Notes: a model not told the origin generated them from the sequence alone. Counted from the first letter of the stretch, positions 1-7,493 are shown. The stretch: DNA of 13,943 nt from Acidithiobacillus sp. (GCA_028065135.1 JAPTWR010000060.1:1-13943); one strand, 5' to 3'. Program-made: numbers and translations.

Positions 1-504
1 GGCCATGCGCAAAGTGCCACCGGCAACCGGCAGCCGCTCCATGAGAGTGGCCTGCACGCCCAGCCGGCGGAGATGGTAGGCACAGGAAAGTCCCGCAGGA
101 CCAGCCCCCACCACTACCGCCTTCGGCGCATCGGGGACGAGCGACGGTAGGGGATAGCCCCACCCTGCCCGGATGGCTTCGTCCCCCAGCAAACGTTCCA
201 CGTTGTGAATGGCGATGGCGGCATCAAAACGGCCCCGGTTGCAGGCGCTTTCGCAAGGGTGGTCGCATACCCGCCCCGTGATGGCTGGTAAGGGATTTGT
301 CGCCACCAGGGTTTCCCAGGCGGCCTGGAAATCCTCTTCCGCCACCTGGGCGAGATAGTCGCAGGGATTTTCTCCCGCCGGGCAACCGCTGTGGCAGGGT
401 GCCGGGCGCGGCTGGTAGAGAGGCCGCATAGTACGCCAGCTACCAGTTTTGAATGCCAGAGCGGTGGCGGGGTAAGCGAAGGCACCGGGGGTCATGACGG
501 GCAT
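1..504 (-). CDS. FAD/NAD(P)-dependent oxidoreductase, GltD-like, with N-terminal Fe-S domain (partial)
   Basis: Only the first 168 codons are present; the gene continues beyond base 1. Residues 37-48 (C37, C41, C48) and 80-88 (C80, C84, C88) are the cysteine sets of the 4Fe-4S 'dihydropyrimidine dehydrogenase domain II' found at the N-terminus of GltD/NfnB-like flavoproteins. Residues 129-140 (VVVGAGPAGLSC) form the GxGxxG FAD dinucleotide fold, followed by the usual ExLPVAGGTLR stretch. The start at 504 is set by CCTAAGGAGAA just upstream; a second ATG at 495 is possible. It lies 10 bases behind porB, so it is probably the last visible gene of the por operon. By family knowledge such proteins pass electrons between NAD(P)H and ferredoxin or a partner enzyme. 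I infer that it couples the POR complex to NAD(P)H, perhaps in place of or together with a ferredoxin (delta) subunit, which is not seen in the window. A true glutamate synthase small subunit is less likely in this context. Confidence 0.85.
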   Translation of the reverse strand, partial: MPVMTPGAFAYPATALAFKTGSWRTMRPLYQPRPAPCHSGCPAGENPCDYLAQVAEEDFQAAWETLVATNPLPAITGRVCDHPCESACNRGRFDAAIAIHNVERLLGDEAIRAGWGYPLPSLVPDAPKAVVVGAGPAGLSCAYHLRRLGVQATLMERLPVAGGTLRMA

Positions 505-514
505 AACGTTCTCC

Positions 515-1498
515 TTAGGTAGAACGGAGGCCGCCGCGGCGCACCGTATCCGCGCCTTCCGTGTCGAGGGGGTCAGCAGTTTCCGCTTTCAAGGCATAAT
601 CCTCTATGTTTTGATCGGCGAGGGCCTGGAGATGGGCGAGTTCTTCTCGGGCCAGGGCGTCGTCGGCGAAGAGGTGCTTGAAGCGTCCCTGGAGCTTGAG
701 GTAGTCCGCCACCGGACGAATCTGCCGGATCGGCATGGCCCCGACCAGTGCGCCCTGCTCCAGTTCGATGAGCGGGAACATCCCGCTCTGCACCGCAAGG
801 CGTGCCACCTCGATGGAAAGTTCACTGCCATGACCCCAGCCGAGGGGGCAAGGGGAATGGATCTGCAGGAAGCTCGGCCCTTCCACCTCAATGCCGCGCC
901 GCACCTTCTTTCGTAAATCGGCAGGATAGGCGACCGATGCGGTCGCTGCATAAGGAATGTGATGGGCGGCTATGATGGAAAGAATATCTTTTTTCAGGTG
1001 GCGCTTGCCCATGCGCGCCACGCCTGCAGGGGATGTGGTTGTGGCGGCGGCATGGGGCGTGGAACTGGAACGCTGTACACCCGTGTTCATGTAGGCTTCG
1101 TTGTCGTAGCAGATGAAGAGCACATTGTGCCCACGCTCGAGCATGCCGGAAAGCGCCTGGAAACCGATGTCGAAGGTGCCACCGTCACCCGCGAAGGCCA
1201 GCACCTTGATGTCGCGGCCCTGCATCTTCAGCGCCGCCTCCATGCCTGCCGCCACGGCGCCGGTGTTTGCGAACAGGGAATGCAGCCAGGGCACCCGCCA
1301 AGCAGAATCCGGCCAGGCGGTGGTGAAAACTTCAAGGCAGCCGGTGGCGTTGGCAACCACCACGTCAGGCCCCGATTCTTCCAGGGTGAGCCGCGCCGCC
1401 AGGGCCTGCCCGCACCCCTGGCAGGCCCGGTGACCCGCTTCGAGCCCCTGAAAGCGGGGCTGGGCCATGCGAAGATCGTGCAGCGTCTGTGGCGTCAA
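515..1498 (-). CDS. porB: Pyruvate (2-oxoacid):ferredoxin oxidoreductase, beta subunit
   Basis: A 327-residue thiamine-diphosphate-binding subunit, full length for the PorB family. C26, C29, C54 and C217 are placed as the four ligands of the 4Fe-4S cluster (ACQGCG, ATGC, SPCPLGWG). The ThDP/Mg site is GDGGTFDIG at 104-112, followed by YDNEAYMNTG at 131-140. The enzyme oxidatively decarboxylates pyruvate to acetyl-CoA, or runs in reverse to fix CO2, in the cytoplasm with ferredoxin as electron partner. The start codon is TTG at 1496-1498: AGGAGG at 1506-1511 sits 7 bases upstream and no better ATG precedes the conserved region. The gene follows porA after 20 bases and is followed after 10 bases by the flavoprotein. 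Sequence alone does not exclude another short 2-oxoacid as substrate. Confidence 0.92.
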   Translation of the reverse strand: MTPQTLHDLRMAQPRFQGLEAGHRACQGCGQALAARLTLEESGPDVVVANATGCLEVFTTAWPDSAWRVPWLHSLFANTGAVAAGMEAALKMQGRDIKVLAFAGDGGTFDIGFQALSGMLERGHNVLFICYDNEAYMNTGVQRSSSTPHAAATTTSPAGVARMGKRHLKKDILSIIAAHHIPYAATASVAYPADLRKKVRRGIEVEGPSFLQIHSPCPLGWGHGSELSIEVARLAVQSGMFPLIELEQGALVGAMPIRQIRPVADYLKLQGRFKHLFADDALAREELAHLQALADQNIEDYALKAETADPLDTEGADTVRRGGLRST

Positions 1499-1505
1499 GG
1501 GGCAA

Positions 1506-1511
1506 CCTCCT
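1506..1511 (-). promoter_or_regulatory. Ribosome binding site supporting the TTG start of porB
   Basis: On the minus strand AGGAGG lies 7 bases upstream of the TTG at 1498. This strong Shine-Dalgarno is the reason for choosing a non-ATG start. Confidence 0.75.
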
Positions 1512-1518
1512 GGCGAAC

Positions 1519-2682
1519 TTATGAATCGGCTGGCAGCAGTTCGGGCCGGAGGTCGATCGCGCTCATGCGCGGGTGCGGTTTTTTGATCGCCTCAAGCAGA
1601 CGCGGATAGATTGCCAATGGTACATCCCGACCGCCCAGACCTGCGGCGAAATTGTGGATCCGCGGAGGGCTGTCGGTGTCCGCAAGGGCCGAGCGCATTT
1701 CTGCCCCCACGATGCCGTCGGCGCCGGGTGCGATGGCCCGCTCCAGCACGATGAGGTCATGAAGCCCGGCACAGGCGGCCCGCAGGGCCTCCACCGGAAA
1801 CGGACGGAAGCAACGCAGATGCATGAGTTTCACCGGCAGCCCCGGAAACTGATCACGCGCATCCAGCAGCGTGCCGAATACAGAGCCCAATGTGAGAATG
1901 CCGATCTTCGCATCAGCGGGGCCGTCCACCCGCACAAGCGGCGCCTGTTCCCGCCCACATGCGGCTGCCCAATCCCGTGCCGCCGCCACGATCTCCTTTT
2001 CAGCGGCGAGCAATGCCGCATGATGCAGGTGGCGCGCCTCGGTGAAATACTCCGGCGCAACGAGTGTTCCCATGGAAAGCGGAGCCAGCGGATCCAGGGC
2101 ACGGGAGAAGTGGTAGGGCGGCAGGAAGCCGTCGACCAGTTCCTGGTCCGGCAATTCCAGCGGCTCCAGGGTGTGGGTCAGGGTGAACCCATCCACGCAC
2201 ACCATCACCGGCAGTTCGCAGCGCTCGGTGATGCGAAAGGCCTGAATGGTCGCATCCACCGCCTCCTGGTTATCCGCGCAGTAAATCTGGATCCAACCCG
2301 CATCGCGCACGGCCATGGAATCTTGCTGATCATTCCAAATGGAAAGCGGTGCGGAAACCGCCCGGTTTGCGCAGGTGAGCACCAGGGGCACACGCAGCCC
2401 GGAGATGTTGAAGAGGACTTCGCTCATCAGCAGAATTCCCTGGGAGGCGCTGGCGGTGTAGGCGCGAGAGCCGGCGCAGGCCGCACCCAACACTACCGAG
2501 GCGGCGGAAAATTCGCTTTCCACGCTCACGAGTTCGCAATGGAACTTGTCGTCTGCTACGAGTTTGGCGATGTGTTCGACGATGTGGGTCTGCGGCGTAA
2601 TGGGATAGGCGGCCACCACCTGTGGCCGACACAGAGCCACTGCGCGGGCGATGGCCTGAGAACCTTCAAGCGCTTGCCGCAT
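1519..2682 (-). CDS. porA: Pyruvate (2-oxoacid):ferredoxin oxidoreductase, alpha subunit
   Basis: A 387-residue protein. The PorA hallmark YPITPQT lies at residues 26-32, followed by the VESEFSA segment at 54-60, whose glutamate takes part in ThDP activation in this family, then TASASQG and the WNDQQDSM stretch. A C-terminal domain with the 'LHLRCFRPFP' type region (transketolase C-terminal-like, CoA-side) is present. The reading frame stays open upstream to 2787, but the ATG at 2682 is preceded at 7 bases by AAGGAG, and homology starts there (MRQALEGSQAIARAV). The start lies inside the end of porG (17-base overlap), suggesting translational coupling. Together with porB it forms the catalytic core that binds ThDP and the 2-oxoacid; porG completes the CoA-binding part. 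Confidence 0.92.
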   Translation of the reverse strand: MRQALEGSQAIARAVALCRPQVVAAYPITPQTHIVEHIAKLVADDKFHCELVSVESEFSAASVVLGAACAGSRAYTASASQGILLMSEVLFNISGLRVPLVLTCANRAVSAPLSIWNDQQDSMAVRDAGWIQIYCADNQEAVDATIQAFRITERCELPVMVCVDGFTLTHTLEPLELPDQELVDGFLPPYHFSRALDPLAPLSMGTLVAPEYFTEARHLHHAALLAAEKEIVAAARDWAAACGREQAPLVRVDGPADAKIGILTLGSVFGTLLDARDQFPGLPVKLMHLRCFRPFPVEALRAACAGLHDLIVLERAIAPGADGIVGAEMRSALADTDSPPRIHNFAAGLGGRDVPLAIYPRLLEAIKKPHPRMSAIDLRPELLPADS

Positions 2683-3241
2683 GCACCAGCTCCTTCCATA
2701 TGCCGCGTGGCGTCGCATCTGCCACCTGGCAGACCAGTGCAAGATTGTGGGCCAGTACTTCGCCCCTGAAGCGCTGCGCCAGGGCATCCTTGAGTCCGGC
2801 GACCGGCAGCAGCTCCGTCAGGGTGAGAAAGGCGGCCAACAGGGCCGTGTTGGGCATGGGACGACCAAGGGCTTCGAGCGAGAGACGGGTGGCGGGCAAC
2901 GTATAGGTAGCCCGCCCGAAGGTGTCCGACAGGGCCCGCGAATCGCGCTGGGAATTGATCATCACGCCCCCTTCCGACGCGAGGCCGGCGAGAGTGTCCG
3001 GCAGCGCGGCCAGAGTTTCGTCCTGGATGATGACGAAGGCAGGTTGAGCCACCTGACAACGACGGCGGATGGGCGTCTCTGCAATGCGTACGAAAGCGGC
3101 CACCGGGGCTCCCCGGCGCTCCGCGCCGAAGGCGGGAAACGCCTGTGCAAAAAGCCCTTGACCGATGGCGGCGGTGGCCAGCACATAGGCCGCCACTACA
3201 TTGCCTTGTCCACCCCGTCCATGGATACGAATTTCGATCAT
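2666..3241 (-). CDS. porG: Pyruvate (2-oxoacid):ferredoxin oxidoreductase, gamma subunit
   Basis: A 191-residue protein of the POR/KOR gamma domain. The N-terminal GRGGQGNVVAAYVLA (about residues 8-22) is the family signature, followed by AFPAFGAERRGAPVAAFVRI with the GxERRGxPV motif. The length fits a free-standing gamma subunit, which contributes to CoA binding in the complex. The frame is open upstream to 3559, but that part belongs to the decayed transposase region and lacks similarity. The ATG at 3241 has GGAAGG just upstream and directly starts the conserved MIEIRIHG. An in-frame ATG at 3268 is a weaker alternative. It is the first gene of the por operon; palindromes at 3295-3309 and 3327-3346 lie in its leader. 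Confidence 0.9.
   Translation of the reverse strand: MIEIRIHGRGGQGNVVAAYVLATAAIGQGLFAQAFPAFGAERRGAPVAAFVRIAETPIRRRCQVAQPAFVIIQDETLAALPDTLAGLASEGGVMINSQRDSRALSDTFGRATYTLPATRLSLEALGRPMPNTALLAAFLTLTELLPVAGLKDALAQRFRGEVLAHNLALVCQVADATPRGIWKELVHAASA
2690..2695 (-). promoter_or_regulatory. Ribosome binding site deciding the porA start
   Basis: AAGGAG on the minus strand, 7 bases before the ATG at 2682 and inside the last codons of porG. It fixes the porA start at 2682 rather than further upstream. Confidence 0.75.
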
Positions 3242-3294
3242 GCCGCCTTCCTTGCCTAACCGAATCATGATGCCAACCCTCCGGTCGAGGCTAC

Positions 3295-3309
3295 GCCAAC
3301 ATTTTTGGC
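3295..3309. promoter_or_regulatory. Inverted repeat GCCAA-N5-TTGGC upstream of porG
   Basis: A perfect 5-bp dyad with a 5-base spacer (CATTT), about 55 bases before the porG start. Size and position fit a small operator, but no regulator can be named from sequence. Confidence 0.3.
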
Positions 3310-3326
3310 AACGCAAACTGGGAGGA

Positions 3327-3346
3327 AGGCATTCATATATATGCCT
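3327..3346. promoter_or_regulatory. Inverted repeat AGGCAT-N8-ATGCCT upstream of porG
   Basis: A perfect 6-bp dyad around the AT-only core TCATATAT except for one C. On the minus strand the core reads ATATATGA and could contain a -10 element for porG, with the dyad then overlapping the promoter. No convincing -35 box is visible. Confidence 0.35.
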
Positions 3347-3347
3347 C

Positions 3348-3642
3348 TTAACCTTTCTCATCCGCCAATCGGATGGGTCTATGGTCCATGCACGCATTGA
3401 GCAGGCGCAGGGGGATCTCCGCTTCCCGAAAGCGCCGGTTGAACCGGTAGACGAACTCGTTGAGATATTCCTGCGGATACCGGCCGGAGACCCCGTGGAA
3501 CGTGCCCAACAGGTAAGCCTTGAGATTGCCGATGGCGATGTGCATCCCAAGGCAACCATTCTCCGGCCTGCTCCGAAGGTCTGAGGCGACCATCATGGTG
3601 CTGCGTCGCGGCCAGGACCCGCAGCGCCGCCAGGCCGTCAGT
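3348..3642 (-). pseudogene. Decayed C-terminal remnant of an IS1595 (ISXO2-like) family transposase
   Basis: The final part, IAIGNLKAYLLGTFHGVS followed by YPQEYLNEFVYRFNRRF, is the typical C-terminus of ISXO2-type IS1595 transposases (NLK...GT.HGV...YL.EF.YRFNRR). Upstream, similarity continues in a different frame as DGLAALRVLA...EWLPW (codons starting at 3639), so a frameshift near 3540-3555 separates the two parts. In that second frame a stop codon lies a little further upstream, and the N-terminal half of the transposase is missing. No terminal inverted repeats were recognised. The remnant ends with TAA at 3348, between the por operon and xfp, and marks an old insertion or deletion at this junction. 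Confidence 0.75.
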
Positions 3643-3674
3643 GCGGAGAGGCTGATGGGGAAGTTACGGCCCGC

Positions 3675-3708
3675 AATGGCTGATCGCACTGTCAATATTT
3701 CAGCCATT
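3675..3708. repeat. 9-bp inverted repeat immediately downstream of xfp
   Basis: AATGGCTGA (3675-3683) and TCAGCCATT (3700-3708) are perfect complements with a 16-base loop, beginning two bases past the xfp stop codon. It could act as a transcript-end stem-loop for xfp, but no T-run follows, so a classical intrinsic terminator is not supported. It may instead be a relic of the adjacent IS. Confidence 0.4.
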
Positions 3709-3709
3709 A

Positions 3710-6154
3710 TCAAAACGGCCACTTCCAATCCGTGATATCTTGGCGATCCACCCCAAATTCGTAGGCATGGTTCTTACAGGCGAACTGTTGATCAAGCAGG
3801 GTCTCGCGCACACTGGACCCCGTGTCGCAGAGGCGGGGTATCCGGTCAATGGCGTCAATGGCCAGACTGAAACGATCCGTCTGATTCAGGATCGCGAGTT
3901 CCAGGGGCGTGCTGATATTGCCTTTCTCTTTGTAACCGCGCACATGAATATGGTGCTGTCCGGGTCGCCGGTAGGTTAATCGGTGGATGAGCCACGGGTA
4001 GGAGTGGAAATTGAAGATCACCGGCTGGCTGGAAGTGAACAGCGCCTCGAACTCACGATCCGTCATCCCGTGTGCGTGTTCGGTATGTGGTACCAATTTG
4101 AACAAGTCCACCACATTCACGAATCGAACCTTGATGTCGGGCACGTGCTGACGCAGTAGGGCAGTGGCGGCCAGAGACTCCAGAGTCGGCACGTCACCGC
4201 AACTCACCATGACCACATCAGGTTCAACCCCCTGGTCATTGCTCGCCCAGCTCCAGATGCCAGCGCCCCTTGTGCAGTGCGCCACGGCCGCCTCCATGTC
4301 CAGGTACTGCAGATTCTTTTGCTTGTCCGCGACGATCACGTTGACGTAATTGACGCTTTTCAGGCAATGATCGGCAACGGAAAGCAGGCAGTTGGCATCC
4401 GGCGGAAGATAGATGCGCACCACGCTGGGGCTCTTGTTAGCCACCACATCGAGAAAACCAGGATCCTGATGCGTGAAACCATTGTGGTCCTGTCGCCAGA
4501 CCAGTCCGGTCATCAGCAGGTTGAGTGACGCCACATCGGCCCGCCAGGGCAGTGCGTTACATTTTTCCAGCCATTTGGCGTGCTGGTTGAACATGGAGTC
4601 AATGATGTGGATGAACGGCTCGTAGCTATTGATGAGCCCGTGCCGCCCGCTCAGCAGATAACCTTCCAGCCATCCTTCTATCGTATGCTCGCTGAGCATT
4701 TCCATGACCCGTCCCTGCAAGGCCAGTTCGCCGCCGTCGGCATCTTCCGGGAAATATTCCCCGAGCCAGACTTTTTGGGTGACCTCATAAAGGGCTGTGA
4801 GTTTGTTGGATTGGGTCTCGTCCGGGCCGAAGATGCGGAAGTTCTGCATATTCAGCCGCATGACCTCCCGAAGGAAATTTCCCAGCGTGGGCACGTTGCC
4901 AGCCAGGGTTCCTCCGGCTTTTTCGATCTCCACGGAGAACGTGCGGAAGTCAGGCATATCCAGAGGGCGGCGCAGCAGACCCCCATTGGCCACGGGGTTG
5001 GCGCTCATGCGCCGCCGCCCCTTGGGCGCCAAAGCTTGCAATTCAGGAATCAGTCGCCCTTGCGCATCAAAGTGCTTTTCCGGTTGGTAACTGCGCATCC
5101 AGGATTCCAACAGACTCAGATGGGCCGGGTTGGTGGCCACGTCCGGAAGGGGGATTTGATGGGCTCGCCAGAAACCTTCCAGATAATGCCCGTCCACCTT
5201 CCGGGGGGCCGTCCAGCCTTTGGGACTTCGAAGAATGATCATCGGCCAGCGGGGGCGGTAAGCCGCACCACTCTGCCGGGCCTTTTCCTGGAACTTGCGA
5301 ATCTCCAGAACACAGTGTTCCATGGTGGCGGCCATCGCTTGATGCATGCCCTCTGGATCGCTGCCCTCCACGAAGTAGGGGGTATACCCATAACCGACGA
5401 ATAGCGCCTCCAACTCCGCATGACTAATACGCGCCAGAATGGTGGGGTTGTTGATTTTATAGCCGTTGAGGTGGAGCACCGGCAGGACCGCCCCATCGGT
5501 AATCGGATTGAGGAATTTGTTGCTATGCCAACTCGTGGCCAAGGGTCCGGTCTCCGCCTCGCCATCGCCGACCATGACCAGGGCAATCAGGTCGGGGTTA
5601 TCGTAGACGGTTCCAAATGCGTGAGAAATACTGTAACCGAGTTCACCGCCCTCATGAATGCTGCCGGGGGTTTCCGGGGTCGCGTGACTACCGATGCCCC
5701 CGGGGAAGGAAAACTGCTTGAAGAAGCGCTGCATGCCTACCAGATCTTCACGGATGTCGGGATAAATCTCGGAGTAGGTTCCTTCGAGATATGCCTGGGA
5801 CAGTACCGCCGGTGCCCCGTGACCGGGGCCGGAGATGTAGATCGCGTTCAGATCGTACTTGATGATCAGCCGGTTAAAGTGAATATAGGTGAAGCACTGG
5901 CCAGCGTCCGATCCCCAGTGGCCTAGCAAGCGCGGTTTTATGTGTTCCAGTCGCAGCGGTTCCCGGAGCAATGGATTGCTCCTGAGGTACAACATCCCCA
6001 GGCACAGATAGAGACTGGCTCGCCAGTAGGCATCGGTTGTGCGCAACTCTTCCGGGGCGAGCGGAGTTCCTTGGATGGTCGCGCGAGTCGGCCCATAAGC
6101 GCTGAGGTTCTCGTCTTCGTAAGCTGTCGTCGCTGTTTTAGCGGAAGTGACCAT
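3710..6154 (-). CDS. xfp: Xylulose-5-phosphate/fructose-6-phosphate phosphoketolase
   Basis: An 814-residue ThDP-dependent enzyme, full length for the family. Motifs in order: GPGHG at 109-113, EGGELGY at 168-174, GDGEAETG at 196-203 with H210 in the following SWH, and [10 protein letters not shown] at 229-238. The C-terminal domain carries the GY-containing HVRGYKEKG stretch. It splits xylulose-5-P or fructose-6-P with phosphate into acetyl phosphate plus glyceraldehyde-3-P or erythrose-4-P, in the cytoplasm. In an autotroph this drains Calvin-cycle or pentose-phosphate sugars into C2 units. The start at 6154 has GGAGG about 10 bases upstream. Two small genes on the same strand precede it (65-base gap), likely co-transcribed. 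No acetate kinase or phosphotransacetylase gene is visible in the window. Confidence 0.95.
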   Translation of the reverse strand: MVTSAKTATTAYEDENLSAYGPTRATIQGTPLAPEELRTTDAYWRASLYLCLGMLYLRSNPLLREPLRLEHIKPRLLGHWGSDAGQCFTYIHFNRLIIKYDLNAIYISGPGHGAPAVLSQAYLEGTYSEIYPDIREDLVGMQRFFKQFSFPGGIGSHATPETPGSIHEGGELGYSISHAFGTVYDNPDLIALVMVGDGEAETGPLATSWHSNKFLNPITDGAVLPVLHLNGYKINNPTILARISHAELEALFVGYGYTPYFVEGSDPEGMHQAMAATMEHCVLEIRKFQEKARQSGAAYRPRWPMIILRSPKGWTAPRKVDGHYLEGFWRAHQIPLPDVATNPAHLSLLESWMRSYQPEKHFDAQGRLIPELQALAPKGRRRMSANPVANGGLLRRPLDMPDFRTFSVEIEKAGGTLAGNVPTLGNFLREVMRLNMQNFRIFGPDETQSNKLTALYEVTQKVWLGEYFPEDADGGELALQGRVMEMLSEHTIEGWLEGYLLSGRHGLINSYEPFIHIIDSMFNQHAKWLEKCNALPWRADVASLNLLMTGLVWRQDHNGFTHQDPGFLDVVANKSPSVVRIYLPPDANCLLSVADHCLKSVNYVNVIVADKQKNLQYLDMEAAVAHCTRGAGIWSWASNDQGVEPDVVMVSCGDVPTLESLAATALLRQHVPDIKVRFVNVVDLFKLVPHTEHAHGMTDREFEALFTSSQPVIFNFHSYPWLIHRLTYRRPGQHHIHVRGYKEKGNISTPLELAILNQTDRFSLAIDAIDRIPRLCDTGSSVRETLLDQQFACKNHAYEFGVDRQDITDWKWPF

Positions 6155-6219
6155 GGTGGGATGTCCTCCGTTGTCTAAAAACTGTGGGACGAAGATTGAG
6201 CATACAGGGGATGGGAAAA

Positions 6220-6360
6220 TCAGTTTTCGCCATCCGCCTGCCGCCCCTCATCGGCGATGAAATAAGCGGCTTCAGCGATCATGCAGTAGCGTTCCTCCGC
6301 AGGCATCCGTGGCTCGCCTGCTACCTGATGATGCTGGATTTCCTGACTGTCTTCGGACAT
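6220..6360 (-). CDS. DUF2934 family mini-protein, 46 residues
   Basis: Encodes 46 residues. The core [18 protein letters not shown] (residues 23-40) matches the DUF2934 pattern, in which an 'I.E.AYF.AE.RG' helix is typical. GGAG stands 8 bases before the ATG at 6360, an excellent ribosome site. It sits between the 82-residue gene and xfp on the same strand, with 55- and 65-base gaps, so it is probably part of the xfp operon. The function of DUF2934 is not established. The charged, soluble, helix-forming sequence suggests a small binding or accessory protein, which is inference only. Confidence 0.75.
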   Translation of the reverse strand: MSEDSQEIQHHQVAGEPRMPAEERYCMIAEAAYFIADEGRQADGEN

Positions 6361-6415
6361 CAGTGTATCTCCTCTATGTGGAAAAGTAGAGTTCAATGCT
6401 TAGGGTTAACCGCCG

Positions 6416-6664
6416 TCAGAGGGAATCTTCCGCGGCGTTCGCTATTGTCGTTGCCAGTTCATCCAGAAAATCCTGCAGATGTTCACTGATCACGGCGACA
6501 TGACTCTCTAAGACATCCAGGTCGACGCACCCCTCCGCTTCCTGGAGCAGGAACAAAAACAACGCGTCGTGGGTAATCCGGGCATCCTCCCTAGTGCCGA
6601 TACCGGCATATAGGCCCTCCTGATAGACTTTCGCCACGCGGGTTTGCAATGGGTTGAGTTCCAC
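6416..6664 (-). CDS. Hypothetical protein, 82 residues, upstream of xfp
   Basis: I do not recognise this family. The protein is acidic and predicted to be largely helical: residues such as NPLQTRVAKVYQEGLYAGIG are followed by a long leucine- and valine-rich amphipathic segment (LESHVAVISEHLQDFLDELA). No signal peptide or membrane segment is evident. I chose the GTG at 6664 because GGAG (6672-6675) lies 7 bases upstream; the longer TTG start at 6721 has no ribosome site, and its extra 19 residues would span a G/C-run inverted repeat. It is the first gene of a probable operon with the DUF2934 gene and xfp, so a role linked to phosphoketolase is possible but unproven. Confidence 0.6.
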   Translation of the reverse strand: MELNPLQTRVAKVYQEGLYAGIGTREDARITHDALFLFLLQEAEGCVDLDVLESHVAVISEHLQDFLDELATTIANAAEDSL

Positions 6665-6671
6665 GACCGGT

Positions 6672-6675
6672 CTCC
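6672..6675 (-). promoter_or_regulatory. Ribosome binding site deciding a GTG start
   Basis: GGAG on the minus strand, 7 bases before the GTG at 6664. This favours the 82-residue form of the protein over the longer TTG-initiated form. Confidence 0.5.
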
Positions 6676-6686
6676 GAGTCAATTGA

Positions 6687-6720
6687 TGGGGGGCGTGCCC
6701 GAATCCGAGAATACCCCCCA
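6687..6720. repeat. Inverted repeat TGGGGGG-N20-CCCCCCA before the xfp-linked operon
   Basis: Arms at 6687-6693 and 6714-6720 are perfect complements. The structure lies 23-56 bases upstream of the GTG start of the 82-residue gene, within its leader. Neither strand has a following T-run, so it is more likely a leader hairpin or operator than a terminator, or it may be chance in G/C-rich DNA. Confidence 0.3.
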
Positions 6721-6962
6721 AATATGACGCTTTTATGAACGCCAGCGAACTCGACCGGAAAAAAGCACCGCACTACTGTCTTATCCAATGGCCCCGGCCC
6801 CAGAACCAACGAGCATTTCAATGCTACCAGCGCCCGACGCCCAGAGGGCGTAGAGACTGGGGTGGACAGGACCGGCGCTCCAGTCCCCATAGCCATCGTC
6901 CCCGCTAGGACCAAGCCCGGGCATCCTGATATCATGCCCACTGCCGACGGGGCCATGGGACA
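6721..6962. other. Stretch without a confident gene
   Basis: Together with the leader, about 300 bases upstream of the xfp-linked operon hold no gene I can support. On the minus strand a 60-codon Gly/Ser/Pro-rich reading frame (6963-6781) starts in a TGATG overlap with the tentative ORF ending at 6963, but its composition is unconvincing. A plus-strand frame from 6735 is equally weak. A promoter for the xfp-linked operon would be expected here, but no clear -35/-10 pair was found. Confidence 0.5.
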
Positions 6963-7340
6963 TCACACCAGGACGGCCATTTTGGTGTAACTCTGAAACA
7001 AGTCATCTTGAATGGCCGGGAGACCCGGGCCGGAGAGCCGGATACACCAAGCTGCCCCGTGCTGGTCTTCATAAAGCATGGCGCAGACTTCAGGGTGATG
7101 GACAGACAGGATCTTGGCGATACCCATGCTATTGGCCGCCCTGGCGTCGATCCAGTATTTCCAGTATTCGGGCAGTTCCAGGATATGGCCGCGATTCATG
7201 GTGAACACCACGACAGTTCCACCCCACCGCCCCAGATGTTGGTGCCTTCGGACAAGAGCACCCACGGACAGGCAGTTTTCTCTCTTGCGAGGGTCCAGTC
7301 CCGCCAGCAGCGGGATAATAGGCGAGATTTCCAGCCCCAT
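6963..7340 (-). CDS. Hypothetical protein, 125 residues (tentative)
   Basis: I do not recognise it. The C-terminal two thirds read like a real soluble protein, with aromatic and aliphatic residues well spread: ELPEYWKYWIDARAANSMGI (about 55-74), then HHPEVCAMLYEDQHGAAWCI. The first 45 residues are less convincing. The ATG at 7340 has only a weak purine stretch upstream; a stronger GGGAAGGGGG precedes a nearby out-of-frame ATG that reads only five codons and stops one base before this ATG, so re-initiation is possible. An internal ATG near residue 48 could be the true start. Neighbours give no functional hint. This could also be a non-coding or decayed stretch. Confidence 0.4.
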   Translation of the reverse strand: MGLEISPIIPLLAGLDPRKRENCLSVGALVRRHQHLGRWGGTVVVFTMNRGHILELPEYWKYWIDARAANSMGIAKILSVHHPEVCAMLYEDQHGAAWCIRLSGPGLPAIQDDLFQSYTKMAVLV

Positions 7341-7493
7341 TCACAGCGCTTCCGCCATAACCCCCTTCCCGTTGCCCTTCACCTCACCCGTGGCCTGCCC
7401 TTGCCCGGCATCAAACTCACCGGAATCTAAGCGCATGGACAGCAGAGTGCGGGAATCCATTGTAGACAAAAAACAGCCAAAATTCCGGGGTCG

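Noticed and set aside
494..1609. Plus-strand open frames opposite porB
   Set aside because: GC-rich antisense shadows of porB; no motif or ribosome site.
1573..2769. Long plus-strand open frame (398 codons) opposite porA
   Set aside because: It is the antisense of a clearly recognised gene; its His/Arg/Gly-rich product has no family pattern.
2683..2787. Longer porA start
   Set aside because: The extra residues are porG read in another frame, and the ATG at 2682 has a strong ribosome site and homology.
3242..3559. Longer porG start
   Set aside because: The extension runs through the transposase relic and lacks similarity to gamma subunits.
4580..5926. Plus-strand open frames opposite xfp
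   Set aside because: Antisense of a strongly conserved gene, product composition not protein-like.
6591..6956. Minus-strand frame of 121 codons
   Set aside because: Low-complexity product overlapping the better supported 82-residue gene; no ribosome site.
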